Assembly: GCA_018257865.1 (NCBI GenBank)
Contig: JAEUBA010000175.1
Location: forward strand, 1 to 33,441
Length of the DNA stretch: 33,441 bases
DNA from: Stereocaulon alpinum
Lineage: Eukaryota > Ascomycota > Lecanoromycetes > Lecanorales > Stereocaulaceae
Direction of reading: 5' to 3'
The notes beneath the pieces were generated by a model. It saw nothing but the letters and a program-made list of their open reading frames with translations. It had not been told where the DNA came from and did no database searches. Positions within the stretch are counted from its first letter, which is position 1; every line of letters begins with the position of its first letter. A program made the position numbers and the translations under genes. Positions 1-10,659 of the stretch are shown piece after piece.

Positions 1-73
1 GTTAAGGATATCGGGTCCGATACCTAGAAGTCCCCCTATTAGGGCCCTTATAGCGTATCTACCCCTTATAACT
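1..73. repeat. 73-bp direct repeat, copy 1
   Basis: This 73-bp stretch recurs at 452-524 with a single T/C difference. It begins at the window edge, so the true repeat may extend further left. It contains the near-palindrome TATCGGGTCCGATA, whose inverse form TATCGGACCCGATA lies at 370-383. The two copies enclose 378 bp. They could be terminal repeats of a miniature LTR-type element, or a simple duplication. Confidence 0.85.
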
Positions 74-197
74 ATTCCCCCCCTTAAGGGACTCGCCCCC
101 GAGGACTACTAATAGTATAAGTTGAACTTCCCCCAGATTAACACCGCTTAGCGAGAGTTGTCGGGTCGCAAGGCCCCCGTAGAGCGCCTTACTAAGG

Positions 198-288
198 CCT
201 AGTTAAAGCCCCCGCAGGGCGCCTCTAAGCTGGCTATACCATACCTAGTTAAGGCCCTTACTAGGGTGCCTCTAAGCTGGCCAATCAG
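198..288. repeat. Imperfect tandem repeat, 46-bp period, two units
   Basis: Units at 198-243 and 244-288 both begin CCTAGTTAA, followed by GCCCC/GCCCT, GGGCG/GGGTG and the shared CCTCTAAGCTGG. A third, weaker partial unit may precede them at about 169-197. CA and TG are still present here, so this piece is much less RIP-mutated than the sequence after 526. Confidence 0.6.
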
Positions 289-310
289 CGCGGTACAGCG
301 CGATATTTAG

Positions 311-442
311 TACCCCTCTAGGAGTCGAACCCCCGACCTTGCACGCTAAGGCGGGTATTAACTAACAGAGTATCGGACCCGATATAATTATAAGGAGTAG
401 GTTAGACTCCGGGCTAGAGCCCTACCCCTCTACCACCTAGAA
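311..442 (-). other. tRNA-like / Pol III promoter-like remnant
   Basis: On the minus strand an exact B-box, GGTTCGACTCC, lies near 321-331, and an A-box match, TGGTAGAGGGG, lies at 425-435 about 95 bp upstream. This is the layout of an intron-containing tRNA gene or a tRNA-derived SINE head. TTCTAGG just upstream of the A-box can pair with CCTAGAG downstream of the B-box, like an acceptor stem. However, the D-arm and T-stem do not fold cleanly, so a working tRNA is unlikely. The decamer TACCCCTCTA occurs at both ends (311-320 and 423-432). I read this as a degenerate tRNA-derived sequence; a chance match is possible. Confidence 0.3.
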
Positions 443-451
443 GTAGCAAAA

Positions 452-524
452 GTTAAGGATATCGGGTCCGATACCTAGAAGTCCCCCTATTAGGGCCCTT
501 ATAGCGTATCTACCCCTTACAACT
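452..524. repeat. 73-bp direct repeat, copy 2
   Basis: Second copy of the repeat at 1-73, differing by C for T near its end (CCTTACAACT against CCTTATAACT), a RIP-type transition. It abuts the 5' boundary of the LINE fragment that starts near 526. Confidence 0.85.
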
Positions 525-525
525 A

Positions 526-1096
526 GCCTACTAGGCTAGATAAGTAGTTATACTAGGTTATAAACTTAGTAAAATAATATAAGATAGGGGGGAGGAGAGA
601 AGGGGGGTATTAATAGTAAAGGTAGATAAGGGATACGTCCTAATATAATAATAAAGTAATAGTAATAATAGTAGAAACCTATTAGAGGTCTATAGGACCC
701 TTAAGGTAGAGAAAGAATTAAAGAAAGAATATAGTATATAAAGGCTACGGAGTAAGTACTACTAAAGTTTATAAAGAAGGTCTAAGGGATATTATAGGTA
801 AATATAAATAAGACTATAAAGGCTTCTTCTAGAATATAGTAGAAAGAATTATAGAATATATATAGGAGAATACCGCTAAAAGATATATTATAAAGGAGTA
901 CCGCAGCTAATTAACGCGTAAAGACTACTTAACTAGAAGGGTAAATAATAATAAGGCGGATATAGCCTATATAGCTTAAAGGGGCTAAAATACTATCTAC
1001 CTAGCTATACCTAGAGTAGAAGATATTAAGAAAGTAAAGTAGATAATAGTTAGGATTAATAACACTAGTAAAAAGATATAAATAGTTATAATAACT
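526..1096 (+). pseudogene. LINE-A: 5' part of a Tad-like LINE (ORF1 N-terminal region)
   Basis: These 571 bp match 13930-14502 (573 bp) along their whole length. Differences are mainly C/T and G/A transitions, as expected of two copies RIP-mutated independently. Both begin with the near-palindrome GCCTACTAGGCTAGA. In the longer copy this segment reads in frame into the gag-like ORF1 of a Tad-clade LINE, so here it is the 5' leader and ORF1 N-terminus only. The match ends sharply at 1096, where Gypsy-1 sequence begins. No reading frame is intact: TAG and TAA replace Gln and Trp codons throughout. Identification rests entirely on the better preserved copy. Confidence 0.65.
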
Positions 1097-1739
1097 ATTA
1101 CGATCCTAATCTAGAGGTCTTTAATAACTTACTAGTCCTTTATTACTTACTAGTATTTATATACCCTATCTAAGTTAGACTAGGTTTAGTTCGACTTATA
1201 TCTAACTTAGCCTAGGTTTAACGCTAGGCCCCTTTAGCTTTAGCGTAGTACTTAACTAGCGCTAGGGATATTTAGGTCTTAAAGCTTACTAGCTCTTTCT
1301 CTTCTTCTTCTTCGTCCTATTTTCTAAATACTAAGCGTAGCCTATTAGCTAAATCCTAATATAAGGTAGTTTTCTTTAAAGCTACCTTCTCCTATAATTA
1401 CCTTTAGGCGAGCTATAATATAAAATAGGACTAATACCCCCTCTACTATAAAGCGTTATATCTTACCTATTCTTTTAAACTAAGGCTAAGCTTAGTAAGC
1501 TATCTATTAATAAAGAGTACTACCTACTTAATAAGTAGGTACCTACTAATTAAATAATTAGTATATCCTAAAGAAAGCTAGATTTCTATTTTTTAAAACT
1601 CTTAACTACTTTCGCGTTAATACCTATACTCGAAAAACTCTAATAATACGCGTAACGCTATACTTATATACTACCTTATAAGAGTATATACTAAAGTATA
1701 CCCCCTAATTAGCTAGGATTCCCTTCTACTTTAAGGAGT
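1097..1739 (+). other. Gypsy-1 5' LTR and leader region (limits unclear)
   Basis: About 640 bp without a recognisable coding segment lie between the LINE-A break and the first gag-like reading. By position this should hold the 5' LTR and primer-binding site. I could not find a matching second LTR or a convincing primer-binding site. A pyrimidine-rich run of TCTTCTTCTTC type lies near 1298-1313. Confidence 0.4.
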
Positions 1740-3095
1740 TAATTACTAATACCTACCCCTACCTCTTCTAACCCTAATAATCCTCTACTATTATTTAAGG
1801 ATTCTAAACTAGAAGCCTTAGAGGACTTAAGCTTAAAAGATATCTTTAGGGATATTAAGGATAACCTTTCTACTAAAAATACTATTACTATTCCCCTATT
1901 AGGTAATAGTATAGCTAACTAAATACCCCCCTTTACCTTAACTTAGTAAGCTATTATTACTACTATTATTATAATAGCTTTAGTAGAATCCTAATTTAAG
2001 TAAGCTACCTCTACTCTAACCTTACCTTTAAGTAATCCCTACTAATAGAGATCCCTTACTACTAACCTTTAGTTATTAGTAGACTACTACCTCCCTAAGC
2101 CTATATCTAGCGGGATAGCTATTAAACTATTAAAAATTAAATACCCTCGATCCTACTTTAGTAACTATATAGGGGAAGTTAAATATAACGCGTAGAAAAT
2201 AGATATAAAAATCTTTATAGAGGAATACCTTATAAACTTTTAGGATAGAGCTAAGTAAGTCTCTATATACTATAAGTATACTATAAGAGAGGCGAAAACC
2301 CTAATCCTTTAATATATAAACCTAACTTACGCGTCTCCTATATATAATACTACTAATATTTTAAGGGTATTAGATTAGCGTTTCTTTAACTATAACTATA
2401 TTTAGTCTACTTATTATATATACTATAAGCTTAAGATAGGTTCTATAAACTATAATAATTTTTAGGTTAAGTTTACCTACTTAGCGACTACTAAAAAGAT
2501 TAGTACTAAGCGTTAGTTTAAGAATCTATATAAGAAAATTTCTCCTACCTTAAAGAGAAGTATCTATATAAAAAAGTATAAGATAAATAAGGATTATAGT
2601 ACCTTAGACGAGTATCTTACTATCTTAGATTAAGAAATATAAAATATTAGGTCTAAGGAGATAGCTAGTAGGCCTTAGATAGGAATAAATATTAACCCTT
2701 ATAGTATTTTTAAGATAAGGAGCTAGTAAGTCCCCTTCCCCCCTCTAATCCCTTATATAAATTACTAAGTTACCTTTAGAGGTATAACTACCCTTCCTTA
2801 TCTACTATCCCCTATACTAGTAGTATTAGCTTCCCTTAAGATACCTGCTAACTCGCTATATAATAACTACGGTAAAATTAGCTACTAAGCGAATAACTAC
2901 CCCTAGAAGCGTAGCTAATAGGCGTTAGAAAAGAAGATCTCTAAGATTATAGTTAGAGAGGAAATAAAGACTAATAAGCTATTAGAAAACTCTTAGGCTA
3001 TAGTAAAGTCTTTAGCTATAGTAGGAGCCCTAATCTATAGAAGGACTTATAATTTAACTTTTAGGCCCTTATTAGAGGCCGTTAGTTCTTAGTTA
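1740..3095 (+). pseudogene. gag: Gypsy-1 gag pseudogene with CCHC zinc knuckle
   Basis: Read through its RIP stops, one frame gives a long polar protein. It has a capsid-like stretch near 2170-2640 and a zinc knuckle at 2859-2900. The knuckle translates as Y-N-N-Y-G-K-I-S-Y-*-A-N-N-Y. Reversing the typical RIP change Cys/His to Tyr makes this C-X2-C-X4-H-X4-C, the nucleocapsid motif of retroelement Gag. A Lys/Glu-rich tail follows. The product would form the virus-like particle and bind element RNA. The start is uncertain because the upstream frame is broken; I took the first region of continuous sense. The protein is certainly not expressed intact. Confidence 0.65.
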
Positions 3096-4130
3096 ATATA
3101 GAGCTAAGATATAATAGATATTTTATTAAAACCTTTTTATTATTAATAGTAGAGCTAATATTTTTAGTATAATTAAAACCTCCCTTACCTTTACCTTTTC
3201 TAAGTCCTTTAGAATTCGCTTTATTAAGCTTTCTAAGCTAATTATCCTAATTAGATATAATAGCTAAAGCGGCTCCCTAATTATAATTACTTTACTTCTT
3301 ATAATAATAATTAACTATTATTATATTAATTTTCTATTTTTAGTTACTAACTTAGGTTAGACTAATATTCTTATTAGTTAGAAATTCTTAAAGTACTATA
3401 ATATTAAGTAAGTTTATATAAAAGGGAAGAATAGCCTTAAATAGCCTACTAATATAACTATTTAGTAGTACTTTAATAAGAGGGTACTCCTCCCTATAAC
3501 TTCGCTTAAGAAACTAATTTCCTTAGAGTACTAATAAAATACTAAGTATTAGGATACTCTTTTTAAGGTAGATAAGTATTACTATAGCTAAGCTAAGCTC
3601 GCCTCTATTAACCCTAAATTTTTAATAGACTACTAGATTAATACCTTATCCTAAAGTATACTACTCTTTCTACGGTTAGCTTTAGTTTCTCCTACTTACT
3701 TAAAATTACCTAATTTATATAGCGGTAGGCTATTAAATTTTATATAAGACTTAGAAAAACGCCTTATTAAGATAGAGGATACCCTCTAAGGGTTAGATAT
3801 ACTAGTTATATTAAATTTAAAGACCTTACTAGCTAAGGCTTAACGCCCTAGCTATAGCCTTTATAAGATAGATATTACCCTAATTTCTACTATTATAATA
3901 TCTTATTTCTACCTTAGTAAGAAGTTTAGGAGACTTTCTAATTCTAATACTTTTATCGCCTCTATACGGGATTTTAAAGGCGAAATTAACCGTAGAGTAG
4001 ACTAATACTAGGAGCGTCTTTTTCTTAAGCTTACTATAGTAGATATAAGTCTCTCCCCTTAGGAAGTACTTAAGATTAAATACTAGGCTAATAAGGACTT
4101 AGTAAAGGCTAAGCTTCTACTATAATACTA
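3096..4130 (+). other. Gypsy-1 gag-RT junction, protease expected but not identified
   Basis: By element layout this kilobase should encode the aspartic protease and the linker to reverse transcriptase. I tried all three plus-strand frames and did not find a D-S/T-G core or a convincing continuous reading. The stretch is AT-richer and has almost no CA or TG, so the motif may be erased beyond recognition by eye. Confidence 0.4.
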
Positions 4131-5520
4131 AGAGTTCGGCCCCCTCTTTTTATAAAGAGACTCTAATATATTACTTAATAGAAGACTAGGTATAAACTAT
4201 AAAATTAAGCTTACTAGTCTAAATACCTTAACCTTTAAGCCGCTATAAAAGATAACTAATAAGTAACTCTTTAAGGCTAAATACTATATTATAGACTACC
4301 TCTATAAGGGATTTATTAAGCTATCGAATATATTATATATAGCTCTAATACTCTTCGCTAGAAAGGAAGATAGTAGTTTATACTTTTATATTAATTTCCG
4401 GAAGCTTAACGACCTAACTAAGAAGGATCTATACCTACTCCCCCTAATAAATAAGATAATAGCTTAAATCTATAAGGTTAAGATCTTTATAAAGATTAAT
4501 ATCTAATAGGCGTTCTATTAGGTAAGGATCTACTAAGACTTAGAGGACCTTATTAGCTTCTATAGTTAATATAATACCTTTTAGTATAAGGTAATACTAT
4601 TTAGATTAACTAACGCCTTAGCTACCTTCTAGCGCTTTATTAATAATATCCTAATTAAGTATCTTAACGACTTCTACTTAGCCTATATAAATAATATCCT
4701 TATCTACTCTAAGACTCCTAAGGAATATAAGATTTATATAAAGAAGGTTATAAAGATCCTATAGGCTAATAACCTATAAGTAGATATTAAAAAGAGCGAG
4801 TTTAATATTAAGAAAACTAAGTTTCTCAGCTTTATTATTAGAGTTAATAGTATTAAGGTAAATTTAAAGAAGGTCGCTATTATTAAGACTTAGTAGTATA
4901 TAAGTAATATATAAGGTATTTAGAGTTACCTAGGCTTCTATAACTTCTATAGAAGGTTTATTTAAGGGTATAGTAGGATTATAGCTCTACTTATCCGCTT
5001 AATAATTAAGGATATACCCTTCTACTTTAATAATATCTATCGCTATATATAGGACTCCCTCCGCTAAGCCCTCCTCTCTACCCCTATCCTTAAGTATTAT
5101 AATCCCTATAAGGAAACCCGCCTTAAGACGGATTCCTTAGACGGAGTAGTCGCTAGTATCTTATTATAGAAGTATAAGAATAGCCTCTTCTACTTAGTAG
5201 GATACTTCTTTAAGATAATAGGCGATATAGAGCTAAATTACCTAATCTATAATAAGAAACTACTCGCGATTTTCTACTCCTTCTAGTAGTATAAGCCGGA
5301 GCTCCTTAAGGTATAGAAGTCGGTTTATATATATACTAATTATAAGGCCTTAGAATACTTTATAACTACTAAGGACCTTATAGCTTACTAAGCTCGCTAG
5401 GCTAAGTTCTTTACTAACTTCTACTTTATAATTATATATAGTACGGGTATTACGAATACGGTAGCGGATATACTATCTTATAGAGAGTAGGATATTACGC
5501 CTTTAAAAGCTTATAAATAT
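4131..5520 (+). pseudogene. pol: Gypsy-1 pol: reverse transcriptase and RNase H pseudogene
   Basis: Around 4370-4470 the frame reads as the RT block F-Y-I-N-F-R-K-L-N-D-L-T-K-K-D-L-Y, followed by L-P-L-I. This corresponds to the Ty3/gypsy consensus FCVDYRxLNxxTxKDxYPLPLI. Upstream, a stretch with Y-K-G-F-I-K-L-S corresponds to the RKGFIRPS block. Near 4680-4710 A-Y-I-N-N-I-L-I is the YxDD catalytic motif with both Asp changed to Asn by RIP. RNase H follows, with an L-K-T-D-S-L-D-G-V-V motif near 5110-5150 (catalytic Asp still visible) and the downstream N-Y-K-A-L-E-Y block near 5338-5360. The enzyme would copy element RNA into cDNA. Every former Trp/Gln is a stop. Confidence 0.85.
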
Positions 5521-5859
5521 ATAATCCGTAGCTAATAACTCCTCCTAAATAAGAAGGTTAACCCTTAGATACTAGAAGAAGTTACTATCTCTTCCCTTAC
5601 CGCCTATCCGGACTATAATCTAGTCTAAATTATAGAAAAGGTTAAGCTATTACTTATAGCTACGCTAACGAATCCTAAAGAGCTAGAGGAATACTTAGAA
5701 GGCGAAGTACCTAACCCCGCCTTATTAGCCGTATACGATATTAAGGGCTATAATATTATTAACTAAGTAATTAACGCTAATAAGAACTCGCTAATACTAG
5801 AACCCTTATATAAGTAAGCCTATAATAACTACCTTAACTATAAGCTAGACCGTAGTAAG

Positions 5860-6247
5860 CTATACTTCTAAGGTAGGCTTAAAGTATTAATAGAGCTACC
5901 GGAGCTACGGATATCTCTAATCTACTATATCTACGCCCAGCTAGCTATCGCGTACGTAGGGATTAGTAAAGTTAAAATAATCCTATCTAAGTAGTACTAC
6001 TAGAAGAATATCGGAAATAATATAGCGTAGTATATTACTAACTATAGCTATACTTAAATAAAGGCTTATAGAGATAAGACTCTAAGCTTTCTAAAGCCTC
6101 TAAAGATCCTAGTACGCCCCTACTAGTACCTAATAATAGATTTTACTAAACTCCCTTTAGACGAAACTAGTTATAATTTCGCCTTTATAGTAATAGATCG
6201 ACTATTAAAGAAGTCTCTCTTATTACCCTACTATAAGACTATTATAG
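5860..6247 (+). pseudogene. pol: Gypsy-1 integrase, N-terminal part (interrupted)
   Basis: The reading includes a degenerate zinc-binding region (Y-A-Q-L-A-I-A-Y-V-G-I, then N-Y-S-Y-T) and the first catalytic block I-D-F-T-K-L-P, followed by F-A-F-I-V-I-D-R-L. This is typical of Ty3/gypsy integrases. The frame reaches Y-Y-K-T-I-I at 6247, where LINE-C sequence begins. The missing core continues at 13778 as A-K-G-I-A-K in the same frame. The two halves therefore belong to one integrase split by a later insertion. Integrase would insert element cDNA into chromosomal DNA. Confidence 0.8.
6233..6247 (+). repeat. Target-site duplication of LINE-C, left copy
   Basis: ATAAGACTATTATAG here is identical to 13777-13791. 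Deleting everything between, plus one copy, restores the Gypsy-1 integrase frame. The length fits target-primed reverse transcription by a LINE. The first A could instead belong to the LINE tail, giving 14 bp. Confidence 0.75.
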
Positions 6248-6296
6248 GGAAAAAGAGGGAGGGCGCGCCTAATACGCCCTACCCCGTCGCTAGAGA

Positions 6297-6301
6297 AGGA
6301 G
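6297..6301 (+). repeat. Gypsy-2 target-site duplication, left (AGGAG)
   Basis: AGGAG directly precedes the LTR start TGTTACGGG and recurs as AGGAG at 12847-12851 directly after the 3' LTR end CCCCGTTACA. Confidence 0.9.
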
Positions 6302-6658
6302 TGTTACGGGTATCGGTAAGACATGACTAAGCTAGGATTAGCGGTGCGCGAGAGAAGAGTACTACAAAGTATAAGGTCCTAGGATATATAGGATATTAGG
6401 GATATCCCAGATATCCTATTAGGATATAAAGGATATAGGAGATATCTAGGATATTAGTTATATAGCTTAGTATAGAAAGAATAAATATATAAAGAAGGGT
6501 TTTCCTTTAGTAGAATATTTTCTTATCTTCTTATATTTAACTTATATAATAGAGAGGAGTCTTAGCTAAAGATACTTTAATAACTATTAATCTCTATTAC
6601 CTTCTAGTACTTAATATACTATATAATTTACCCGTAGGAGTTAAACTACCTTATTATA
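6302..6658 (+). repeat. Gypsy-2 5' LTR (357 bp)
   Basis: It starts TGTTACGGG and ends TTATTATA, aligning base for base with 12490-12846, whose end CCGTTACA shows the unmutated terminus. The terminal inverted repeat is TGTTACGGG against the complement of CCCCGTTACA. The first ~95 bp retain CA/TG while the last ~60 bp are fully RIP-mutated. The middle (about 6390-6455) is built of repeated GGATATA and its inverse. Confidence 0.95.
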
Positions 6659-6739
6659 CTTTAAATACTATACTTTAGACTATATAGTATAAGTACTTCT
6701 AGTTCTACCTTAGGGGAGAGACGGCGCGTTATACCTAAA

Positions 6740-7560
6740 GTAATAAGTAGATTTAAGGGAAAGGACTTAGCTCCTATTCCTAAGAAAGGGATTACTATTA
6801 GTAATAGAGGGATAAAGTTACCTATCCCTACTAAGTTCTTTAGTAGAAAGGGAGGATTAAATATATTTCTTTAATAGATTAACCTATATATAGCCTTTAA
6901 TATACTAAGCTTTTCTACTATAAAGGCTAGGAACGTATTTTACTTATTATACCTTAAAAATAATATAGTAGTAGTACTTTAACCCTAGCTTAAAGAATAT
7001 CTTTTAATTTAAGATCCTAATATAATAGAGGATAAGTCCTTAAAGATTATCTTTAATAAAATATATATTAGGAACCTATTAAGGTTCTATTTTAGGGATA
7101 GTATTAAGGAAAGAAGGCTAGAATATAAGCTTATAAATCTTTAGTAGAAGGGACCTATAATAGAGTATATAGCGTACTTCTAAGGAATTACCTATTAACT
7201 TAATTAGTTAGAAGATACTTAAGCCGCCGTATATTAAAAAAGACTAAAGGATAAGGTTAAGGATAAACTCGCCTATTCTAATAATATTAGAAACTTTATA
7301 TAGTTAGTATTTAAGGTCTACTCTATTAATAATAGGATATATAAAAGGAAGATAGAATAGAAGTCTTTAGCCCTAGTTACTAAGTTTAGGAGAAAGGAAA
7401 ATATTTTAGCTATAAAAACGAAATTCTTTAGAAAACCTTATAAGGGAAAGAAGTAGAAGAAGGACCTATCTAATATAAAATACTATAAATACTATAAGAG
7501 AGGATATTATTAGAATAAGTACCCTTAATAAGAATAGGTAGCTATAGTAGGGGATATAAA
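6740..7560 (+). pseudogene. gag: Gypsy-2 gag pseudogene
   Basis: The reconstructed frame contains a capsid-like region: G-G-L-N-I-F-L-*-*-I-N-L-Y near 6852-6890, then A-R-N-V-F-Y-L-L-Y-L-K and P-*-L-K-E-Y-L. It resembles fungal Ty3/gypsy Gag (retrotrans_gag type). A CCHC knuckle lies at 7481-7522, reading Y-Y-K-Y-Y-K-R-G-Y-Y-*-N-K-Y. With Tyr restored to Cys/His at the conserved positions it is C-X2-C-X4-H-X4-C. A Lys/Arg-rich stretch precedes the knuckle. Stops are all at likely Gln/Trp codons. Confidence 0.8.
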
Positions 7561-8479
7561 CCTTAACTATAATAAATAGAAGTAGCCGGAATAACTAGTA
7601 TAGTTAACTAATAAGGAGTATAACTACCTAAGTTAAACAGCTTACTATAATAATTTATACTAAATATACCTTAGTAAAAAGGACGAATTAGGATAATACC
7701 CTTAGAAGCTAAGATACTAAGTATCTATAGTAAATAGTAAAGAATACTTTAGCGAGGATTAAGTTAATAATCCCTACTAGGAACTATCCTCTAGAAGCGA
7801 GTTAGGAGAGCTTATAAAGGGAGAAGCCTTATTAGATAATAAAACCTTTAATAGAATTAAGGCTTTAAGGCTAGATACCTAAAGGACTTAAGAAGAACTA
7901 CTAGAATCCTATTAATAGCGACTAAAGTATATAGAATAGTAAGTAACTAATCTATATAATAAACTAGATAAGGCTAAGGTATATATACGAAAAGTTACTA
8001 TAGATAAACTAATATAGGTATTAATAGCCTTACTAAGCGATAAATAGGCTAAGAAACTAGTAGAAAATAGCTAGCGCCTATTATTAGTTACTAAGTTTAT
8101 AAGTCTTTTTAAGAGTTTATTAATAAGCTTCGCCTAAGATAAGACTAAGGGACTTATAGAGTTTAAATCTCTAGTAGCTTAAAAGATCTAAGAGATATTA
8201 TAAGGGGATAAGTATTTAAATTTAGATAGTCTAGTCTACTAAAAGCTCCCTAAAGAATCTAAGTTCCTATAGGACGGAAGCGTATTACTACTAGACTAAT
8301 AACTTATTCCGTAGGATTTATAGTTATTAATCTATTATTTAGATAGAATAGTTAGGAACCTCCTAAAGTATTAGGAAAAGATCCTACTTAATAAGTTTAT
8401 TAAGGAGGACCTAATTACTAGAGACTTAGGGTATAAGTTTATAAAAAATTAGTAGGTTCTATAATAAATAGACTAAGTA

Positions 8480-9240
8480 GCGGAATTACTATAAAGGTTA
8501 AATAGGTTATCTTAGCCGAATTATATAATAATATTAGGTTTTAGTTTTAGGTAAAGGTTAATAGTATTCTAGTAAGGGTTATTATTAATAATAGATTAAG
8601 TAAGGATTTAATTAAACTAAGTTTTATAAGGAAATATAATTTACCTATATAAAAACGCGAGCTATACGCGTTAATAAACTTTAATAGATTAATAATAGGG
8701 ACTATTAATAGAAGTACTAAAATACTTAACCTAAGGATAGGACGAAGATATAAAGAGTATACCTTTAATTTAGTATTAGAAAGGGTTAATAATATTACCC
8801 TAGGAATCCTATAGCTAAAGAAAGCTAACCTATTAATAAGGTAAGATTCTTAGAATATAATATTTATAAATAGTATACTAAATAGAGTTCTACTAATCTA
8901 AAAATATAAATCTCTCTTAGTAGTAGCTTAAATATAAGAGGAGATAAAGGATAATTTTAAGTTAGAAAATATTATAGTACTATAGAGTTAAATTAGACTT
9001 ATAAGTAAGACTACTATTATAAAAATCCTAAATAAATACGTAGAATTTAGAACTTTATTCTAAGAAGAGAGTATTAATAAAGCCTTTCCTAAGTACTAAC
9101 TATAGGACTATAAGATTAAACTAATCTTAGGTAAAGAATCTATAAAGAAGCTAATATACCTACTATTATAAGATAAGGCTATTACTCTTATAAAGTATAT
9201 TAAAGAAAATAAACGGAAGGGGTTTATTTAAAAATCTTAA
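8480..9240 (+). pseudogene. pol: Gypsy-2 protease region
   Basis: The frame near 8545-8830 reads V-R-V-I-I-N-N-R-L-S-K-D-L-I followed by S-F-I-R-K-Y-N-L-P. This is the layout of a retroviral-type aspartic protease (V..L-I-D-S-G-(L)-S..I). The active-site Asp-Ser-Gly appears as Asn-Asn-Arg after RIP. Further on, L-G-I-L-*-L-K-K-A-N corresponds to the usual LGxPWLxxxNP block that closes the protease before RT. The enzyme would process Gag-Pol. The region 7560-8480 before it is a Glu/Lys-rich linker with no domain I could identify. Confidence 0.65.
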
Positions 9241-10470
9241 TTACCTATAGGATATCCTATCTTATTTATATCTAAACTAAGTAGAGAATTATATCTATAT
9301 ATAGATTATAGAGTACTTAATAATATAACTATAAAGAATAGTTATCCCTTACTATTAATAAGAGAACTCTAAGATAAGCTTTAAGGTAAGAAATAGTTTA
9401 CTAAATTTAATATTCTAAGAGTATTTAACTAAATATATATAAAGAAAGGCGACGAGTAGAAAATAGCTTTCTATATAAGATAAGGTCTCTATAAATACCT
9501 TATAATACTATTTAGGTTAATAAATATACCTATAATATTTTAGGTATTTATTAATAATATCCTAAAGGAATATTTAGACGATTTTATCTTAGTATATATT
9601 AATAATATACTTATATACTTAGATATATATAAGGAATATATTAAGTAAGTATAGAAGGTATTAAGAAAACTTAAGTAAGTAGGGCTATACTTAAAGTTAT
9701 TAAAATATAAATTTTACTAGAAAAGAGTTAAGTTTCTAAGGTTTATTATCTCTAACTAAGGTTTAGAGATAAACTTAGAAAAGGTAAAAAGTATAATTAA
9801 ATAGCCTATACCTATAAATAAAAAGGAAGTATAATTATTTCTTAGTTTTATAAATTTCTATTAAAAGTTTATCTATAGATATTTAAAAATTACTATACCT
9901 CTTACTAGCTTAACCCGTGTACTATTTATATAGTTAAAGGAAGTAGAGGTATCCTTTAGGACCCTTTAGAAGTAGTTTACTTCTAGTCTAATATTATATT
10001 AGTTTAACTTAGAGTCGCCTATTCGCCTCTATACTAATACCTCCGACGGAGTAATTAGAGTAGTAATTAGCTAACTATTAATAAATAATAGCCCTAATAC
10101 GGGAAAAATAGGGAAAATAGGTATAGCTTATTATTAGTACCCTATAGCCTTCTATAGTAGGAAGTTACTAGATACTAAAACTAGATATTTAATATATAAT
10201 AAGGAATTACTTACTATTATAGACGTATTTCATATTTAGAAGGTTTATCTAGAAGGAACTGGATACTAGGTTTAGGTCTTAATAGACTATAAGAACTTAA
10301 TATTCTTCTTATTAACTAAGGAGCTTAATAGACGTCTAGCTTAGTAGTATAAAGAGTTATTAATATTTAATTTTAGAATAGAATATATTAAGGGTAGCGA
10401 GAATAATACTATAGACGTACTTAATAGAAGAGCTAACTATATATTAAATATTTAGTAAAGTTTTAGAATA
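9241..10470 (+). pseudogene. pol: Gypsy-2 reverse transcriptase and RNase H pseudogene
   Basis: RT blocks appear in order. L-Y-L-Y-I-D-Y-R-V-L-N-N lies near 9290-9325, with Y-P-L-L-L-I after it. The catalytic motif V-Y-I-N-N-I-L lies near 9591-9611 (YxDD with Asp to Asn), and a K-C-x-F equivalent K-Y-K-F follows. RNase H begins near 10025 with L-Y-T-N-T-S-D-G-V-I, the DASDxxxG-type start, then I-A-F-Y-S-R-K-L and N-Y-I/K-E-L-L. The order and motif spacing are those of Ty3/gypsy pol. All frames contain TAG/TAA in place of Gln/Trp. Confidence 0.9.
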
Positions 10471-10659
10471 GTACTAACGCGTTATAAGGATAGATTATTA
10501 TAACCTAATATAGCTGGACTATATATAGCGGTAATAATAACTATTAATAGTAAAGATTTAACTAAGAGGATACTAAAAGACTTATTAAAGAATAAAGTTA
10601 TATCTAAGATTTATAAAGATATTAATAGCTATAACTTATTCGAAAAAATAGATTTAAGA

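Larger units (their letters stand above)
1097..6247 (+). mobile_element. Gypsy-1: Ty3/gypsy retrotransposon, left segment
   Basis: The segment carries, in order, a 5' leader or LTR, gag, an undefined stretch, reverse transcriptase, RNase H and the first part of integrase. Gag-RT-RNase H-IN is the Metaviridae (Ty3/gypsy) order. It begins abruptly at the LINE-A break. The first bases, TATTACG from 1096, would fit an LTR start TGTTACG after RIP, but no second LTR is in the window, so LTR limits cannot be set. At 6247 the integrase is interrupted by LINE-C and continues in frame at 13778. CA and TG are almost absent, and all frames are broken by TAG/TAA at former Gln/Trp codons. Confidence 0.8.

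Noticed and set aside
6390..6455. Regulatory operator made of GGATATA repeats
   Set aside because: The repeats occur in both LTR copies of Gypsy-2 and are part of the LTR. Nothing in the sequence links them to a specific regulator.
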